Source: Cephalotus follicularis (lineage: Eukaryota; Streptophyta; Magnoliopsida; Oxalidales; Cephalotaceae). Taken from it: 64,000 bases of DNA. This document shows positions 1-12,038 of the stretch, in pieces. Position 1 is the stretch's first letter; every line of letters begins with the position of its first letter. The notes beneath the pieces are model-generated. The model did not search any database and had not been told where the DNA came from. It saw nothing but the letters and a program-made list of their open reading frames with translations. The stretch is taken from positions 157,965 to 221,964 of the forward strand of contig BDDD01002892.1 in NCBI GenBank assembly GCA_001972305.1. The letters are read 5' to 3'. Made by a program: the position numbers and the translations under genes.

Positions 1-1769
1 ACGATCTTGAGTTGGCAGCCATAGTGTTCGTTTGTTAGAAATGGAGGCACTACCTCTATGGTGCTCAATTTGAGATCTTTACTGACCATAAAAGTTTAAA
101 GTATCTGTTTTCTCAGAAGGAGCTCAACATGACACAGAGACGATGGGTGGAATTCTTTAATGATTACAACTGTAACATCCAGTACCACCCAGGAAAGGCG
201 AATGTAGTGGCGGATGCGCTAAGTCGCAAGGCTATGATTGCTGGAGCAATGGTTTCACAGTGGAAGCTATTGGAGGAATTTCAGAGATGGAATCCGTTCA
301 TGGTTTCCCGTGGAGTTATTGTGGCAAGTCTAAAAGCACAACCGGAACTTCTAGAGCGTATTCTGACTGCTTAGTACAGTGACACTGAGTTATGGGGTAT
401 TCGTGAGAACCGAGACACTGATTCTGAGTTCTCCATTCATACTGATGGCATACTGAGGTTCCAAGGAAGGATTTGTGTTCCGGATGATGAGAGCATGAAG
501 AATGTGCTACTGCAACAAGCTCACAAGTCAAAATACAGTGTTCACCCTAGAAGTTCCAAGATGTGGCATGACCTAAAAATAGACTACTAGTGGAGTGGCA
601 TGAAAAGAGAGATTGCCGAATACGTAGCAAGATGTTTGACCTGTCAGAGAGTGAAGGATGAACATCAGAGACCTACGGGACTGCTACAATCGTTACCAGT
701 GGTTGAATGGAAATGGGAGCATGTGAAAGTGGACTTCGTGTCCGGGTTACCGAGGTCATGAAATCAGAATGAAGCAGTGTAGGTTGTAGTGGACAGACTC
801 ACTAAGTCTGCTCACTTCCTTGCAATGAACATGACGTATTCTATCGAGAAGCTTGCTTGATTGTATATCCGGGAGATAGTGAGATTGCCTGGAGTGTCGG
901 CCAGTATTGCTTGTGACCGAGATGCTAGATTTACTTCAAGGTTCTGGAAGAAGTTCCAAGCAGCAATGGGAATAACCTTGAACTTTAGCACTGCATTCCA
1001 CCCACAGACCGACGGACAGTCCGAGCGTACCATTCAGACCCTGGAGGATATGCTACGGGCTTGCATGATTGATTTTGCTGGGAGTTGGGAGGATCATCTG
1101 GCACTGATTGAGTTCTCCTATAACAACAGTTTTCACACCAGCATTGGGATGGCTCCCTATGAAGCCTTGTATGGAAGAAAATGCAGATCCCCTATTTGCT
1201 GGGACGAGGTAGGTGAGAGACAAGTGCCGAGACTGGACTTGGTACAAGAGACTGCTGATAAAGTGGAAATAATCAAGAAGAGACTGCTAGCTGCACAAAG
1301 TCGGCAGAAGAGTTACGCCGATAGCAAGCAGAAGAAAGCTATAATTTGAGAAGGGGGATCATGTTTTCCTGAAGATCTCGCCTTCGAAAGGGATACACCG
1401 TTTTGGCCTCAAAGGGAAGTTGGCTCCAGGGTATATTGGACCTTAAGAGATACTGGAAAGAGTGGGGGATGTAGCATATCAGATTGCACTACCGCCTAGT
1501 TTGTCGGATGTACATAACGTATTTCATGTCTCCATGTTACGGAAATAAGTACCTGACCCATCTCATATATTGAGCTACGACCCTTTATCAGTCCTAGATT
1601 GTCCTATGAAGAGAGGCCGACGAGGATCGTGGATCGAATGGAAAAGGTACTTAGGAACAAGACTATTCCTACGGTAAAAGTGCTGTGGAGTTTTCACGTA
1701 GCAGAGGGAGCTACGTGGGAGCATGAGGACGAAATGATAGAGACATTTCCCCATGTGTTCGAAATGTAA
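1..1769 (+). pseudogene. gypsy pol remnant: RNase H, integrase, chromodomain
   Basis: RNase H residues come first: [14 protein letters not shown] near 70-110, then [20 protein letters not shown] and the ADALSRKA linker near 140-230. The integrase zinc region (HKS...HP...C..C) lies near 520-660. The catalytic core follows, with CDRDARF-type and [18 protein letters not shown] motifs near 915-1060, then [25 protein letters not shown] degraded chromodomain ends at FPHVFEM plus TAA (1767-1769). In-frame stops include TAG at 36-38 (CAG in the sibling at 42075), TAG at 780-782 (TGG in siblings) and TGA at 858-860 (arginine CGN in siblings). The longest open pieces are 129-374 and 861-1349. It is a fossil of an enzyme that made and inserted element cDNA. 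Confidence 0.92.
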
Positions 1770-1796
1770 GGGCTAAATTTGAGGATGAATTTTCTT

Positions 1797-1810
1797 TAAG
1801 GAGGGGGGAA
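1797..1810 (+). other. polypurine tract (plus-strand primer site)
   Basis: A purine run (AAGGAGGGGGGAA) sits directly before the TGTAATAACC start of the 3' LTR, as expected of the site that primes plus-strand DNA synthesis. Equivalent tracts precede the LTRs at 43863 and 56906. Confidence 0.85.
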
Positions 1811-1982
1811 TGTAATAACCGCAATTTCAATTAATGTATATTGCTCAATTTTTTTTAATAAATATACATTTTAATTGAGAATACTTGTCCAATTATCATA
1901 ATGATTGTGATTGGTGAATGCCTGGGTTGGTTTGAAATACAAATTGGCAAAAAAATTTAAAGAACCCTCAAATCAGCTCCAA

Positions 1983-2062
1983 CAGCTGACTATCACAGGG
2001 TAACAGTCGAAGGTCTGATGCGTGGTGTGACAGTCGACTGCCTGTTAAAGACAGTCGAGTGG
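1983..2062. repeat. TCGA-core semi-palindrome array, upstream array of the LTR
   Basis: CAGCTGAC, ACAGTCGAAG, CAGTCGACTG and ACAGTCGAGT occur in 80 bp. The TCGA cores start near 2007, 2034 and 2055, so intervals are 27 and 21 bp. The array lies about 170 bp inside the LTR start and about 250 bp upstream of the TATA-like box. Confidence 0.75.
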
Positions 2063-3089
2063 AACGGTACAGAATAGGTGTTTGTGCATGTATGTGAGAT
2101 AGAGTTGTGGCATTGCATGATGGACAGGTGTTAGGCGAAGTCACCAGTTGCCATAGCATGCAAAAAGGAGTGCCTTGCATGTGCTCTGCAGACCTGCAAC
2201 CTGCAAAGCAGAAATGGGAAGAAGAGAACAGTGAGAAAGAAATGAACATGTGAGAGAGAGAAGGAGTAAATGTTGAAAGGATGTAATGACACGGACTGAG
2301 CCTTATATCAGCTGTACATGAGCTGACTGAGTGCTAGAAAACACTGGGGATAGAGGAGAGCTTGCTGGAGAATTGTTGGAGCTTGCATGTTGAAGGATTA
2401 GATCTCAAAGAAGGAGTTGAAGCCTTGATTCCTAGTAAGCTTCCAATTTGTGATTGTGGTTGAAGTTGTAGGCTAACAGTAGTACCTACGGTTTACATGT
2501 ATACTGTCCATAATGTCAAATTTAGAAATGGTAATGAAAGTGGTCAAAAATGTGAATGTGAAGCTTAGGGGATTGTTGATAACTCTAATTCGAATTATAG
2601 TTGTTGTTATAGTTGTCAAAAGGTATATGTATATTGATTCCATTATGTAGATATATATATACATCGTCTGTCAACACGAATAAGGTTAATGAACCTGGAA
2701 TTGAAATAGAATTGGCAAAGGGTTCAAAGAGAAGTTGTAAAAGGGTAATTTTGAGGCTTAATGAATTATTGATGAGCTACTGTTGGAGTAGTAATTGTAA
2801 CTGGATAATTAGTTAAACTTACTGATTAAATGTCTGAACCTTCGAGCATGCATTGTTATAGATCAATTCTGCTGAGATTGGAAGGTTAAGTTGGTGAAAG
2901 AGCTTTGGACATTAAAGAGAGAAATCAATCCAAATTGATTTCAGGATAGCGTTTAAGGTAGGGGTAATGGCATGTTTTTGAAGATATAATATGCATATCA
3001 TGTATGGTTAATTTTCTGTTTGATTGCATGTGTTGATTGGGTTAGTATTTGGACATTGAAATGCATACTACTGCCTACTCATTTCTGGG

Positions 3090-3210
3090 CAAAGCAGTCA
3101 ACTGTTCTTCATGACAGTCGACTACTCAAACGAACCAGTCGACTGTTAAGAACAAACAGTCGACTACTCAACCAAACAGCCGACTGTTCTTGGGAACAGC
3201 CGACTGTCCT
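3090..3210. repeat. TCGA-core semi-palindrome array, six cores at 20-21 bp
   Basis: Six consecutive copies of CAG(T/C)(C)(G/A)ACT-type 10-mers have cores starting at 3098, 3118, 3139, 3160, 3180 and 3200. The intervals are 20, 21, 21, 20 and 20 bp, which is two helical turns. Bases between the cores are not repeated exactly, so this is not a simple tandem repeat. Confidence 0.85.
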
Positions 3211-4138
3211 GGGTTAAAATTCTGATACATGCTCTGATTAGACCTTAAATTGAATGTTATTAACCTGACCTCCATATGGGATGATTGTGATAGTCAATCC
3301 TGGCCTTATATAATTACATTTCAGAATTTAAACTATGTATATACTCCTTGTGAGAATTTTACAAGAATGACTATGGTACACAATGACCTTATTGAACCCT
3401 TGGATTGCTACTGTGCTTACTGCTTTGCTGTTTATGCTATGGTTATAATTAGTATATACTGTTTTGGGTGTTCATTAACACTACTACCCCTTATTTTCAA
3501 ATGATTGAACCAACTAGTGCTTTAAGCACAAATATGAGTTCCTTACGGTTTTCAAAATGGTAATGTATATTGTCAAATGATTACTGATTTTCCTCCAATG
3601 AGAGGTACTATTATTGTACTGAATATCGTTTTCCTCCTACGAGATGTACGATTACTGAACTGTAAATGTTTCAAAGAAAATAGCTTATATTGCATACTAT
3701 TGATATATGTAATATTACTACTGAATTGATTGAATTGATTGTCTATGTTTAATGCCATTAGTCGAGTGATGGCAGAGGTCACTGGATACGGAAGTGGTCC
3801 TATATGTCAGGAATTGGCTAGAGTACCCACCCAAACTATCTACCTTGCAGTTCTTATATGTTAAACTGCCCACTAACGCCGACAGTAAATGTTACATGAT
3901 CTATCATGTTCGGAGTTTAGGGTGATAGATAGGTGTGCGCAGTTTGTGCTAGGATGTAGGGACATATGTCACCCAACCACAGTATGGATTGATTGTACCC
4001 TTGTGCGGTATTCTTGCATTGTACTATCTATGGCCACTTGGCATGATTGCTTATATATTGGAATATTTAAAATACTATTTTATATATGAATTGTCATACA
4101 TGTTGCATCTATAGATTCAATCTCATGCATTATTTCCT

Positions 4139-4186
4139 ACTTAGCCAAGTGAGGACAATGGCTAACCCCTACAATTTCAGATTAAG
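4139..4186 (+). other. conserved LTR block ending in an acceptor-like CAG
   Basis: The block reads CTTAGCCAAGTGAGGACAAT, then GGCTAACCCCTACAATTTCA and GATTAAG. Close matches lie at 10961-11012 (minus), 34850-34910 (minus), 40414-40460, 46286-46330, 59339-59385 and 61941-61990, all at the same relative place in different LTR families. The pyrimidine stretch plus CAG looks like a splice acceptor; a role in 3' processing is the alternative. Confidence 0.65.
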
Positions 4187-4508
4187 CGAAGACGTATGGA
4201 AAGTGTTGCTGAAGCTTTTGGAGAGTTGCTATTTCTGTTAAGGTTGTTACTCTTATGTTGTATTTTGTTTTGTAATGAACGGTCACTCCGTGTTGTTGTT
4301 CTACTTTCCTTATGTAAAAGGATAATTGCTGGTATTGTACATGCACGTAGTATGGGCAGCGTGCAGATGACTTATATTTTATAGTCCGGTTTTTGGAATG
4401 CTTCCGCTATGGTTTTGTGAATGTTAAGATTTATTGCTGGATTATTTTACTTATTCCTGATATCACCACATATGTTGTCTAAATGTATTAGAATAATGGG
4501 GTGTGACA

Positions 4509-4958
4509 AGTCACAGAAGTTCTTCGACAGCATTGTATAGATAGGCCATTGTGGAGCCTGCTGGTGGCACGGCCGAAGCCTCGGTGTGTTTGTCCGAGCA
4601 CCGGTGGTGACCGTGTTTGATTCTTATTTGCAGAGTGTAATGGAAATGTATTGTGTATGTAGTGTGAAGAGATTGGCGAAGGATATGAGGTTTCCAAGCT
4701 CATTTGTCACTGTTGTGGTAGGTTATACTATCTGCTTGCATTCATGCATTTGAATGGATTGATATGACTGTTAATTGATTATTGTGTGCTAAATGGATTG
4801 TTACGGTTATGCATGATTTATGATTTCATGGCTTAAGGAACTGTGTACGGGTATACGGACGGGACGGAGAATTGAGAGAAGTTGAATTCTGCCTTCTCTC
4901 AATTCTAGGGTTATGGAAATGGATTTTAATAGTTTTTGAAACTGATTTTGAGTTTCAA
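4509..4958. other. unclassified repeat-derived DNA (left half)
   Basis: No gene. This stretch flanks the first element and is continuous with 7389-8430 once the solo LTR at 4959-7388 is removed. Its right part carries another core array, so it is probably an old LTR whose ends I cannot place. Confidence 0.4.
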
Positions 4959-5102
4959 TGTAATATCCTATTTCCCTGCCTATATGTTTATCGTCTCAGG
5001 TTACGTTTTGTCATATGCTATATATTACTTTCCGTTGGACCGTTTGAAATTTGTTTTTTTTTTTTAAAAAACTGTTTTATTTCATTTTACGTTCCTGGGC
5101 AT

Positions 5103-5238
5103 TAAGCGTCGATGCCATTGTTTTGGCCATCGATGCCTTAGCACATATATGTAAAGCGCTGACGCCTTATTCAAAACCGTCGACGCTTTAGTTGAAAACG
5201 GTTAAGTGCCGACGCTTTTGCGTGACCGTCGACACTTT
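5103..5238. repeat. TCGA-core array (GCGTCGATGCC type)
   Basis: Pairs of cores: GCGTCGATGCC (core 5109) with CCATCGATGCC (5130); GCGCTGACGCC (5159) with CCGTCGACGC (5180); GTGCCGACGC (5209) with CCGTCGACAC (5229). Intervals within pairs are 21, 21 and 20 bp. Cores are joined by CTTTA/CCTTA-like linkers. Confidence 0.78.
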
Positions 5239-5782
5239 AGCAATTTTTTCCTTATTTGTGCATGGTCGGTGGCTTTGTAAGGAAGGTGGGATTTTGCCAT
5301 AAATCGGTTATGTGTTTTCCATCTGTGTTTGGACGCGCGTTTGTATGTAAGGAAAAATTTTAATCTACATGTTTTTGCCATCAAAATACACGTTTTCACT
5401 CTTTTTAAAAACACCATCACCTTACTTTCTTTTGAAACAGTCATAGCCACTCTTTTCATCGTCTTCATCACTGTTTTCTTATCATCCTAAGGTATGACTT
5501 GCTACTGATTTCATCGTTGTCATATATTACTGCTTTTACTTAATATAAGTCATTAGATTGTTCAAAACTTTGTTGATTATTCATGAAAATTGTCTTAGAT
5601 AAAGCAATACTAGAAAACAAGTTTTGAAAATTGTTATAGCTATATTCAACCTGTATATTCATACTTGATACGTTTAAATTTTTTTACTGGTATTCTCAAA
5701 CATAAAAGTCATGTTTTAGAACTTGCATGCTACTGTTCTATGATTCACCTTCAAGACAAAAACTGGATTTTAATCATACTGC

Positions 5783-6068
5783 AAATATGTCATCGACGCG
5801 TTTTTCATGTTTTAACGCTAAGCATCGACTCATTCGTTTTAAACATCGATGCCTGTATATATATATATATAACTATTTTATTCTTTTGCATGTTTTAAAA
5901 CCGTTGACGCTCTGTTTTGAGCATCGACGCTTTTACGTGTTTTGTCATTCTTTGCTTCGACGCTTTGTCACGTTTTATCGACGTTTTGTTTTAAAGCGCC
6001 AACACTATGTCTTAAACACCGACGCTTTTATTTTAAACGTCGACGCTTTTGAGCGAACGTCGACTCTT
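5783..6068. repeat. TCGA-core array, downstream array of the solo LTR
   Basis: About twelve degenerate copies of CATCGACGC, CATCGATGCC, CGTTGACGC, CACCGACGC and CGTCGACGC, most followed by TTTT. It lies downstream of the AAGGTATGAC donor-like site at 5487-5496. Confidence 0.72.
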
Positions 6069-6849
6069 TCCTCTTACATTATTTAGCATCTGTTACGTGG
6101 TAACTCGTATTGGTTGGCATGTTTAGGGTATCAAAACATCTTTGGTGAAGGTTAGGTTGATTCTGTGTCTACTTTTGGTTCGTTCTTGTGTTTGTTTGGA
6201 TTTGAACGGCTAAGGTACGAATTTTTTGTTCTTGGATACTTCCTTCGGTTTTATTTGAATAAATATTGTTTTATTACTTTTGCGAATAATGTTGAATATC
6301 TCTGATTTTATAAATTCTGTTTTGATGAATAAAATGCAGATGTTATTATTGTCAACTCTTTAATTATTTATGGAATTAAATGAGTATGATTTTCGATTAT
6401 AAAAATATGTTGAATTTTTATAATGCGAATATGATAATGATTTCGGATATGTTTGGAAAAACAACGTATATATGCGTATATGTTTTAAATTTGGTTTGGA
6501 ATAAATCATTATTTTGGAATAATGACATACAGAGTTATACCTACTTATGGGGTCCCATGAGCATGTTCTTTGGCACGGAGACATGACACCATCCGTTGCG
6601 GTGTGATTAGTCTACGGCGTCTCTCACCGTTTTGATATCCTGTGAATAGGATTATGGATCCGATTTTTGGTCACCTGAGTGTGACATTTCTGATTGAGGC
6701 GTATGGGTAAGCCCTAGGAAAATTTTGTTTTGTTCGGATATTGGGAATTGATTGTGTAGTGCCGTACACGTTGTTCCAACCGGCATGTTGGCGTCGCGAA
6801 CCCCTTGCATATATTTATATATATTTTTACACCAATGCTCTGTATGCAA

Positions 6850-6920
6850 TTATGAAATTTGATAAAATTATGAAATTATGAAATCGGATAAAATTATGAA
6901 ATTATGAAATTCGGACAATT
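6850..6920. repeat. short AT-rich tandem repeat
   Basis: AAATTATGAAATT and GATAAAATTATGAAATT units recur four to five times in 70 bp inside the solo LTR. It is low-complexity sequence with no coding content. Confidence 0.7.
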
Positions 6921-7393
6921 ATGGAATTTTATAGTTGTTTTATATGAATATTTTGTTTTACATTATGAAAGAGTATTTTAATCATGTTACGCATGAAATT
7001 TCTGATTTTAAAGTTCAGACACTTTCTACATTTTAAATTAACGTTTATTGTTTTATATTCTATATCCGTACTGAGGTTTGCTCAACCGCGTTTTTGTTTT
7101 CCATGCTGCAGGTTATCAGGAGCATCCAGGAAATATGTGATGAGAGATGTACCCTATGTTGGAGGATCACTTAGGAGTTTAATCATGTCAGATGAATGAT
7201 AGTTATTTTATGATCATATGTTGACCGATGTTACGAACATAATTTGATTTTGTTTTTTTGAGATTTTCTTTTAAGAGTTATATATGTTTTCATATTTTAG
7301 AACCACCACGTTTTGAATAAAGTTAAGTTTATGTTTTGATAAGTTTTATATGTCCTGTAAGCACTCGCAACCGTATAGGGGTGTTATATTCAA

Positions 7394-8430
7394 TTTATGT
7401 TTGGAGATTATAACTTCTTTTGAACCGAATTGTAACTGACTTGAAACAGATTTTCATATGGTTTTCTTGAACTGTTGATGAACTGCGTATTTGTTGACAA
7501 ACCGTCGATGCCTTGGGGCTGATTAGTTCACGCTTTATGTTGATTAGTCAACACTCATGCGTAATTGATCAACGCTTATGCATTGTAAACGGCTATGCAT
7601 CAACGCTTGCATAATGCCTTAACCGTCGACACCTAGTACAAAGGCATCGATGCTTGACATTAAGCGTCGACGCCCAACACAGGCAGTCTACGCTTAGGTG
7701 CTAAGCGTCGATGCCTAGTGCTAAGCGTCGATGCCTAATGCCCTGCCTTATCCAAATTTCACTGTTTTACATGGTTTTCGATTTCAAACGGTTTTCATTC
7801 CAACAGGATTTCCATGGGAAGCCTCCCTAAGGCCTTGTAGCTTATTGAAATCCTATGTGATTACTAAATCAGCATTTTTAATGAATTTTCAAGGAAGGTC
7901 TAATAAAGAAATTTCCAATGCCTAAATGGATTTCAAAATGGTTGTCAATGAACTTTTAAATTGTTTTAAAAATGGTTTTGAATAGATTTCAATAGCTTCC
8001 AAAATGGTTTTCAACGGAAGGTTAGGATAGTTTGATTGGAATGTTTGGACACGAATGTCCTAATTGAACTACCTCTCCATAGGTTTAACTCTGATAGGGA
8101 CCAACAAACGGTTTTACGGTTATGGATATATGGATACGGAAACGATTTTACAAACAGTTATGAAAAATGGTTTTATAAGCGGTTTTGATGAATGTGGATC
8201 CTATACGATCCTTTCTATTAGGTCCCTATCATTTTTACGGAAATACAGTTACAGGCTACGGGTGAGGTATGGTTATGATTGTTTGAGACCGTACAGGATA
8301 ACCAGTTTATAAATCTTCATTTCCATCATGGAGAATTATGGATACAGGCCACATATTTTATGGTTACGGTTTCCTCCCTTTTTGGGTGACTTGAGCAATC
8401 ACCGCATTGTGGAGGGATACAGATACGGTA
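7394..8430. other. unclassified repeat-derived DNA (right half) with a core array
   Basis: No gene. At 7500-7736 lies a core array with CCGTCGATGCC, CCGTCGACACC, GCATCGATGC and GCGTCGACGCC; successive cores at 7625, 7647, 7667, 7687, 7708 and 7728 are 20-22 bp apart. The rest (7740-8430) is AT-rich with many TTTTAAATGG-like runs and no recognisable domain. Together with 4509-4958 it is probably one old LTR. Confidence 0.5.
7500..7736. repeat. TCGA-core array at 20-22 bp intervals
   Basis: The six right-hand cores start at 7625, 7647, 7667, 7687 (here TCTA), 7708 and 7728. The last two units are near-identical 20-mers beginning CTAAGCGTCGATGCCTA. The left part has decayed cores such as AGTCAACAC and GATCAACGC, in which TCGA has become TCAA. 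Confidence 0.8.
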
Positions 8431-8575
8431 TGTAATGACCAGGATTTTTGAAGAAATTATTGTTTATGGAAGTGTGCTTGCTCTAAGTCTTGTATGTCAT
8501 GGAGTATGTTTTTTTTTGCATTGGATGGTTGTTTTGCATAATGTTTTGTGTGTTTGATATCATGTGTGATGAAGA

Positions 8576-8957
8576 AAGCATCGACAATATTGTTTAAAGC
8601 GTTAACGGTTACCTTAAGCGTTGACTAGCCGCCAACGCGATTCCTAAATCAACAAAGCAAATACTGTTGGATTTTTCCTTGTAATCTCAGTTTTGAAAGC
8701 ACATAACTTGTTTGTTGATGTGAAGGAATGCTTAAACAAAACATACGAGTAAAATAGTAAGGTCAAAACAGGCAAAATATACAGAACAGTCTTTTTGGCA
8801 TCAACGCCCATATGATATACGTCAATGTGCTGAGCTTGAGCACATGTTTTGGGTTTTGCAAGATGATTCTCGTCAACGTGTTCTTTATTCTCATCGACGT
8901 GCTGGGGATTGCATTATTAGTGTCAACGCCATTGGGAAGACGTCAATGCCAAGATGT
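8576..8957. repeat. decayed TCGA/TCAA-core array
   Basis: Two clusters (8576-8655 and 8806-8957) hold GCATCGACA, GCGTTAACGG, GCGTTGACTA, GCATCAACGCC, CGTCAACGTG, CATCGACGTG and GTGTCAACGCC. Most cores are TCAA or its complement rather than TCGA. The second cluster directly follows CAGAACAGTC (8786-8795), the anchor seen beside other arrays. Confidence 0.65.
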
Positions 8958-9417
8958 GCAATTTCGGACAGTAGCCTTGGATGTTAATGTAACCCCTCGT
9001 GTTATATTTGGAGTATACAGTTATGTATTCATGCCTTGTGAAATGATTATGGACCTTTGGTGATTTAATTAAGGCATGCATTAGTTTATTTAGGACTATG
9101 CTAATTGGAGCTTAAATGGGATAAGTTGATTGGAATTAATAATGGGTTATTGTGTAGTAGATATATTGATATGTATTGACCACATGGATTAAAGGCCTAA
9201 GTTTAATTATATGCATGGCCCAAATTAGTGTATGTTTTAATGTAAATGATGCTTAAAACATAAGAAATTTTGGTCCAAGTCTTGTAGCAAAGACCCAAAC
9301 CCTCTTGATCATATGTGTGACCAAATATGCATTATTTAAGGCCCAATGTGTTTTATAATTCATTGCGAAATCGACCCAACTAAGCTAAACTCCTTTGTTT
9401 TAATTCCAGCCGAAATT

Positions 9418-9552
9418 AGCCCTTTTTTTTTAGCCCAAAACATTGAATTTTTAAGGTAAATTTCAGCTCAACCCTTTAGCTTGCAGGCTTGGCCGTTTTC
9501 TCCCATTTCAAAAGTCTACACCTCACTAGAACCTTCCATATTCTTCAAGTAA
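9418..9552 (+). promoter_or_regulatory. leader-like stretch with a splice-donor-like end
   Basis: A pyrimidine-richer stretch (CTCCCATTTC, CCTCACTAGAACCTTCC) ends TTCTTCAAGTAAGTGTG at 9542-9558. A GTAAGT site follows the leader in several other LTRs in the window, so this may be the donor of an LTR intron. No transcript evidence is available. Confidence 0.35.
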
Positions 9553-11959
9553 GTGTGTTATACGGGTAAAGCTTCTATTACCCTCATTTTCTGTTCTTTC
9601 TTGGCCGAAGTTTACTACCTCTTTTGAGCTCTCATTTTCTTCTCAATCTTGTTCAAGAAATCAAGCCAATAATAAGATTATCTTCCATTCCTCTACTACC
9701 TTGAGGCAAGCCTTACTTATTACCTTGTCAAGACTAGTGAATATGTTTGCATTTATCAACCAATTTTGGGTTTGAAGGATAATAAAAGAAGTTGAAACTG
9801 TCTTTAATAATTGTTATCATGTTATGATAGTATTTGAAGCATTATTCCATTATTCACTTACCACTTTTATACTGAAATTTTTTTGGGTTTTATAGAGAAA
9901 AATGGAGTTGCTGTTTTGTAATGGTGTTAATAATGAATGGAGGTGTCAATATGATGAAAATTGCCTAAATTACTTATTAATTTATACCTCTAAGTTTTTG
10001 GTCTTATATGTGTTGGGTAAAGTGTAAGTTCTTGTTATGGTTTATAAGATTTTTAAGAATGATAGTGCAAAGGGGAAATTGTGCGATTATGATAATGGTC
10101 CAGGAGGTTAAGGAAATGAAGTAGTATAGCATGGTCTCGTTCTTTTTCTTTTTTTTTTAAATTCGGCTTTCATCCATTCTATACAATTAAAGTGGTTTAA
10201 ATAGGAATGAAGTAGTAGAAGCATGTTAGTGATAAGTATTAATGGTGGAGGTTCTCGAATAATTATTTTAGTAAGTATATAATATGTTAGTATTGAATGA
10301 TGGTTTACAAGAGTGAATGCATTAGTTTGGGTAATAAATTGGATATTAGTAATTCTAGTAGTGAGTAAAAAAAAAATTTGATGGAAGAAAAGTAGGTATT
10401 AATGGACTTGATGATATAGAAGTTTATGAGAATGATGGTATATACATATATTGTGGTTGTATTAAGTTATTGGTTAATATGGGCATCTATCTATAGCCGC
10501 CATGTTGCCGAAATGACGTTTTAGTCACTTTTTGGACGTAGAGTGGTCCGATTGACTTGAAATGTTAATGGTATACTTTAGGGTATGTTTAAATGTTACC
10601 TGTTATGTTTCGTGCAGAATAGATGTCACACCCCGTTCCCATAAATCCAATATAGACAGCATATATGGTGATATCAGAATTAAGCATAATATTCCAGCAC
10701 AATTCAATAACAATATATATCATTAAAATTGCGGAAGCACTCGATAAGCCGGAATATTTAAAACATAAGTCATCCGCACGCATCCCATACTACGTGCGGG
10801 AAAAGCCAACAGTTATCCTTACAATACATCACAACGGGGTATGAACCGTTCAATACGATACAAAATACAGTACATCAATCAACATCATTAAAACAACAAC
10901 CTTAAATCACAAAAGGAAGAAGCTATCCAAGCTTCAGCGGCAATCTTCCGAGTCTTCTCTTAATCTGTAAGGGTAGGGGGTTAGCCGTTGTCCTCACTTG
11001 GCTAAGTAGAAATGTAATGTATGATACAGAATATATGGATGCAATATGTATGACAATTTATATCAAGATAACATTTAAATGGGCCAATATATAAGCAATC
11101 ATGCCAAGTGGCCATAGACAATCCATATGCAAGAATACCGCACAAGGGTATAATCAATTCAACACTCACTGGGTGTCACATGTCGCTAACTCCTAGCACA
11201 GACTGTGCACCACCTATCTATCACCCTACGCTCCGAGAAATGATAGATAAGGTAACACTTACTACCGGCGTTGGCGGGTAGTTTAACACTGCAAACACAC
11301 TGGGGGTGATACTCTGGCCAACTCCTGGCACCCAGAATCACATCCCGTAGTTGATGACAACCTCCGTCACTCAACCACGGCAATCATACACAAGCAATAC
11401 AATCACTTCAATAATAATATTACATATATTGATAATATGCAATAGAAAATAGTTTTCTTTTGAAACTATAACACTTCACTTATCGTACCTCTCTTTTGGA
11501 GGAAAACGACGTCACTTCAATAATGGTTTCCACTTTTGGGAAATAAAATCAGTAGGTACCTCTCATATAGGAGGAAATCAATAATTCATTTGGCAATAAT
11601 CACTCACTTTGAAAATGATAGTTTGATTTCATAATTGGATACATAGTCCAAAATTGGTTTCAATTATTGAAATACAGTGGTGGAGGTGATAATTAACTCC
11701 AAAACAGTTTATAATGATGTGACAGTAGCACATACGATAACACTTTCATAATCAATAATTCTTGCAATAGAATTCTCACTTGAAAATGGTATTTTAAACC
11801 ATGCATTGTATGTGTAGTACATATTTCATTCAATCGTTGCAATACCAGTAGTTATGATGTTAGATAACATCAAACAGTATATACTAGATGATGGTAGCAT
11901 ATACAATTCAATAACAATATCAAAACAGGAACAATTCAATCAATGCATGAATTCACTGC

Positions 11960-12038
11960 CCAGAACAGTCGGCTGCCTCAGGAACCAGCCGGCTGCTGGG
12001 GGAAGTAGTCGACTGCTTTGGGTGGCAGTCGGCTGCCT
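11960..12038. repeat. TCGG/CCGG-core array with exact 20-bp spacing
   Basis: Four 10-mers: CAGTCGGCTG, CAGCCGGCTG, TAGTCGACTG and CAGTCGGCTG. Cores start at 11969, 11989, 12009 and 12029, intervals 20, 20 and 20. The array is directly preceded by CCCAGAACAGTC. Although the central bases vary (TCGG, CCGG, TCGA), the CAG...CTG arms and the spacing are kept. Confidence 0.82.

Larger units (their letters stand above)
1..4508 (+). mobile_element. 3' part of a Ty3/gypsy chromovirus (Tekay/Del-like), 5' end outside the window
   Basis: The window opens inside pol. The order RNase H, integrase, chromodomain, polypurine tract, LTR fixes the element on the plus strand. The coding part (1-1769) is full of stops and frameshifts, so the copy is dead. 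The LTR (1811-4508) starts TGTAATAACC and ends GTGTGACA. The target duplication cannot be checked because the left end is missing; the five bases after the LTR are AGTCA. Its LTR belongs to the same family as the minus-strand solo LTR at 10624-13438: both start TGTAATRACC and share array positions, a TTATATCAGCTG-type TATA region and the acceptor-like block. Confidence 0.9.
1811..4508 (+). repeat. 3' LTR (2.7 kb) of the first chromovirus
   Basis: Modules in order: TG start; core array at 1983-2062; TATA-like TTATATCA at 2303-2310; GTAAGC donor-like site at 2435; second core array at 3090-3210; two TTTTCCTCC...GAGRTGTAC-type repeats at 3588-3655; conserved block ending in ACAATTTCAG at 4139-4180; then the ATGTTGTCTA...GGGTGTGACA end. 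The same order is seen on the minus strand in the solo LTR 10624-13438. No gene is present; short open frames here are chance. Confidence 0.88.
4959..7388 (+). mobile_element. solo LTR of a gypsy element, TSD TTCAA
   Basis: It starts TGTAATATCC and ends GGGTGTTATA. Both flanks carry the same five bases, TTCAA (4954-4958 and 7389-7393), the signature of one insertion followed by LTR-LTR recombination that removed the body. It has core arrays at 5103-5238 and 5783-6068, a hairpin-containing block at 6593-6617 shared with the LTR at 20320-22583, and an acceptor-like block CCGTACTGAGGTTTGCTCA at about 7064 followed by TTTTTGTTTTCCATGCTGCAG. It is a diverged relative of the 15484 family. Confidence 0.85.

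Noticed and set aside
3020..4384. Several 60-85-residue plus-strand frames
   Set aside because: All are within a non-coding LTR and have no domain.
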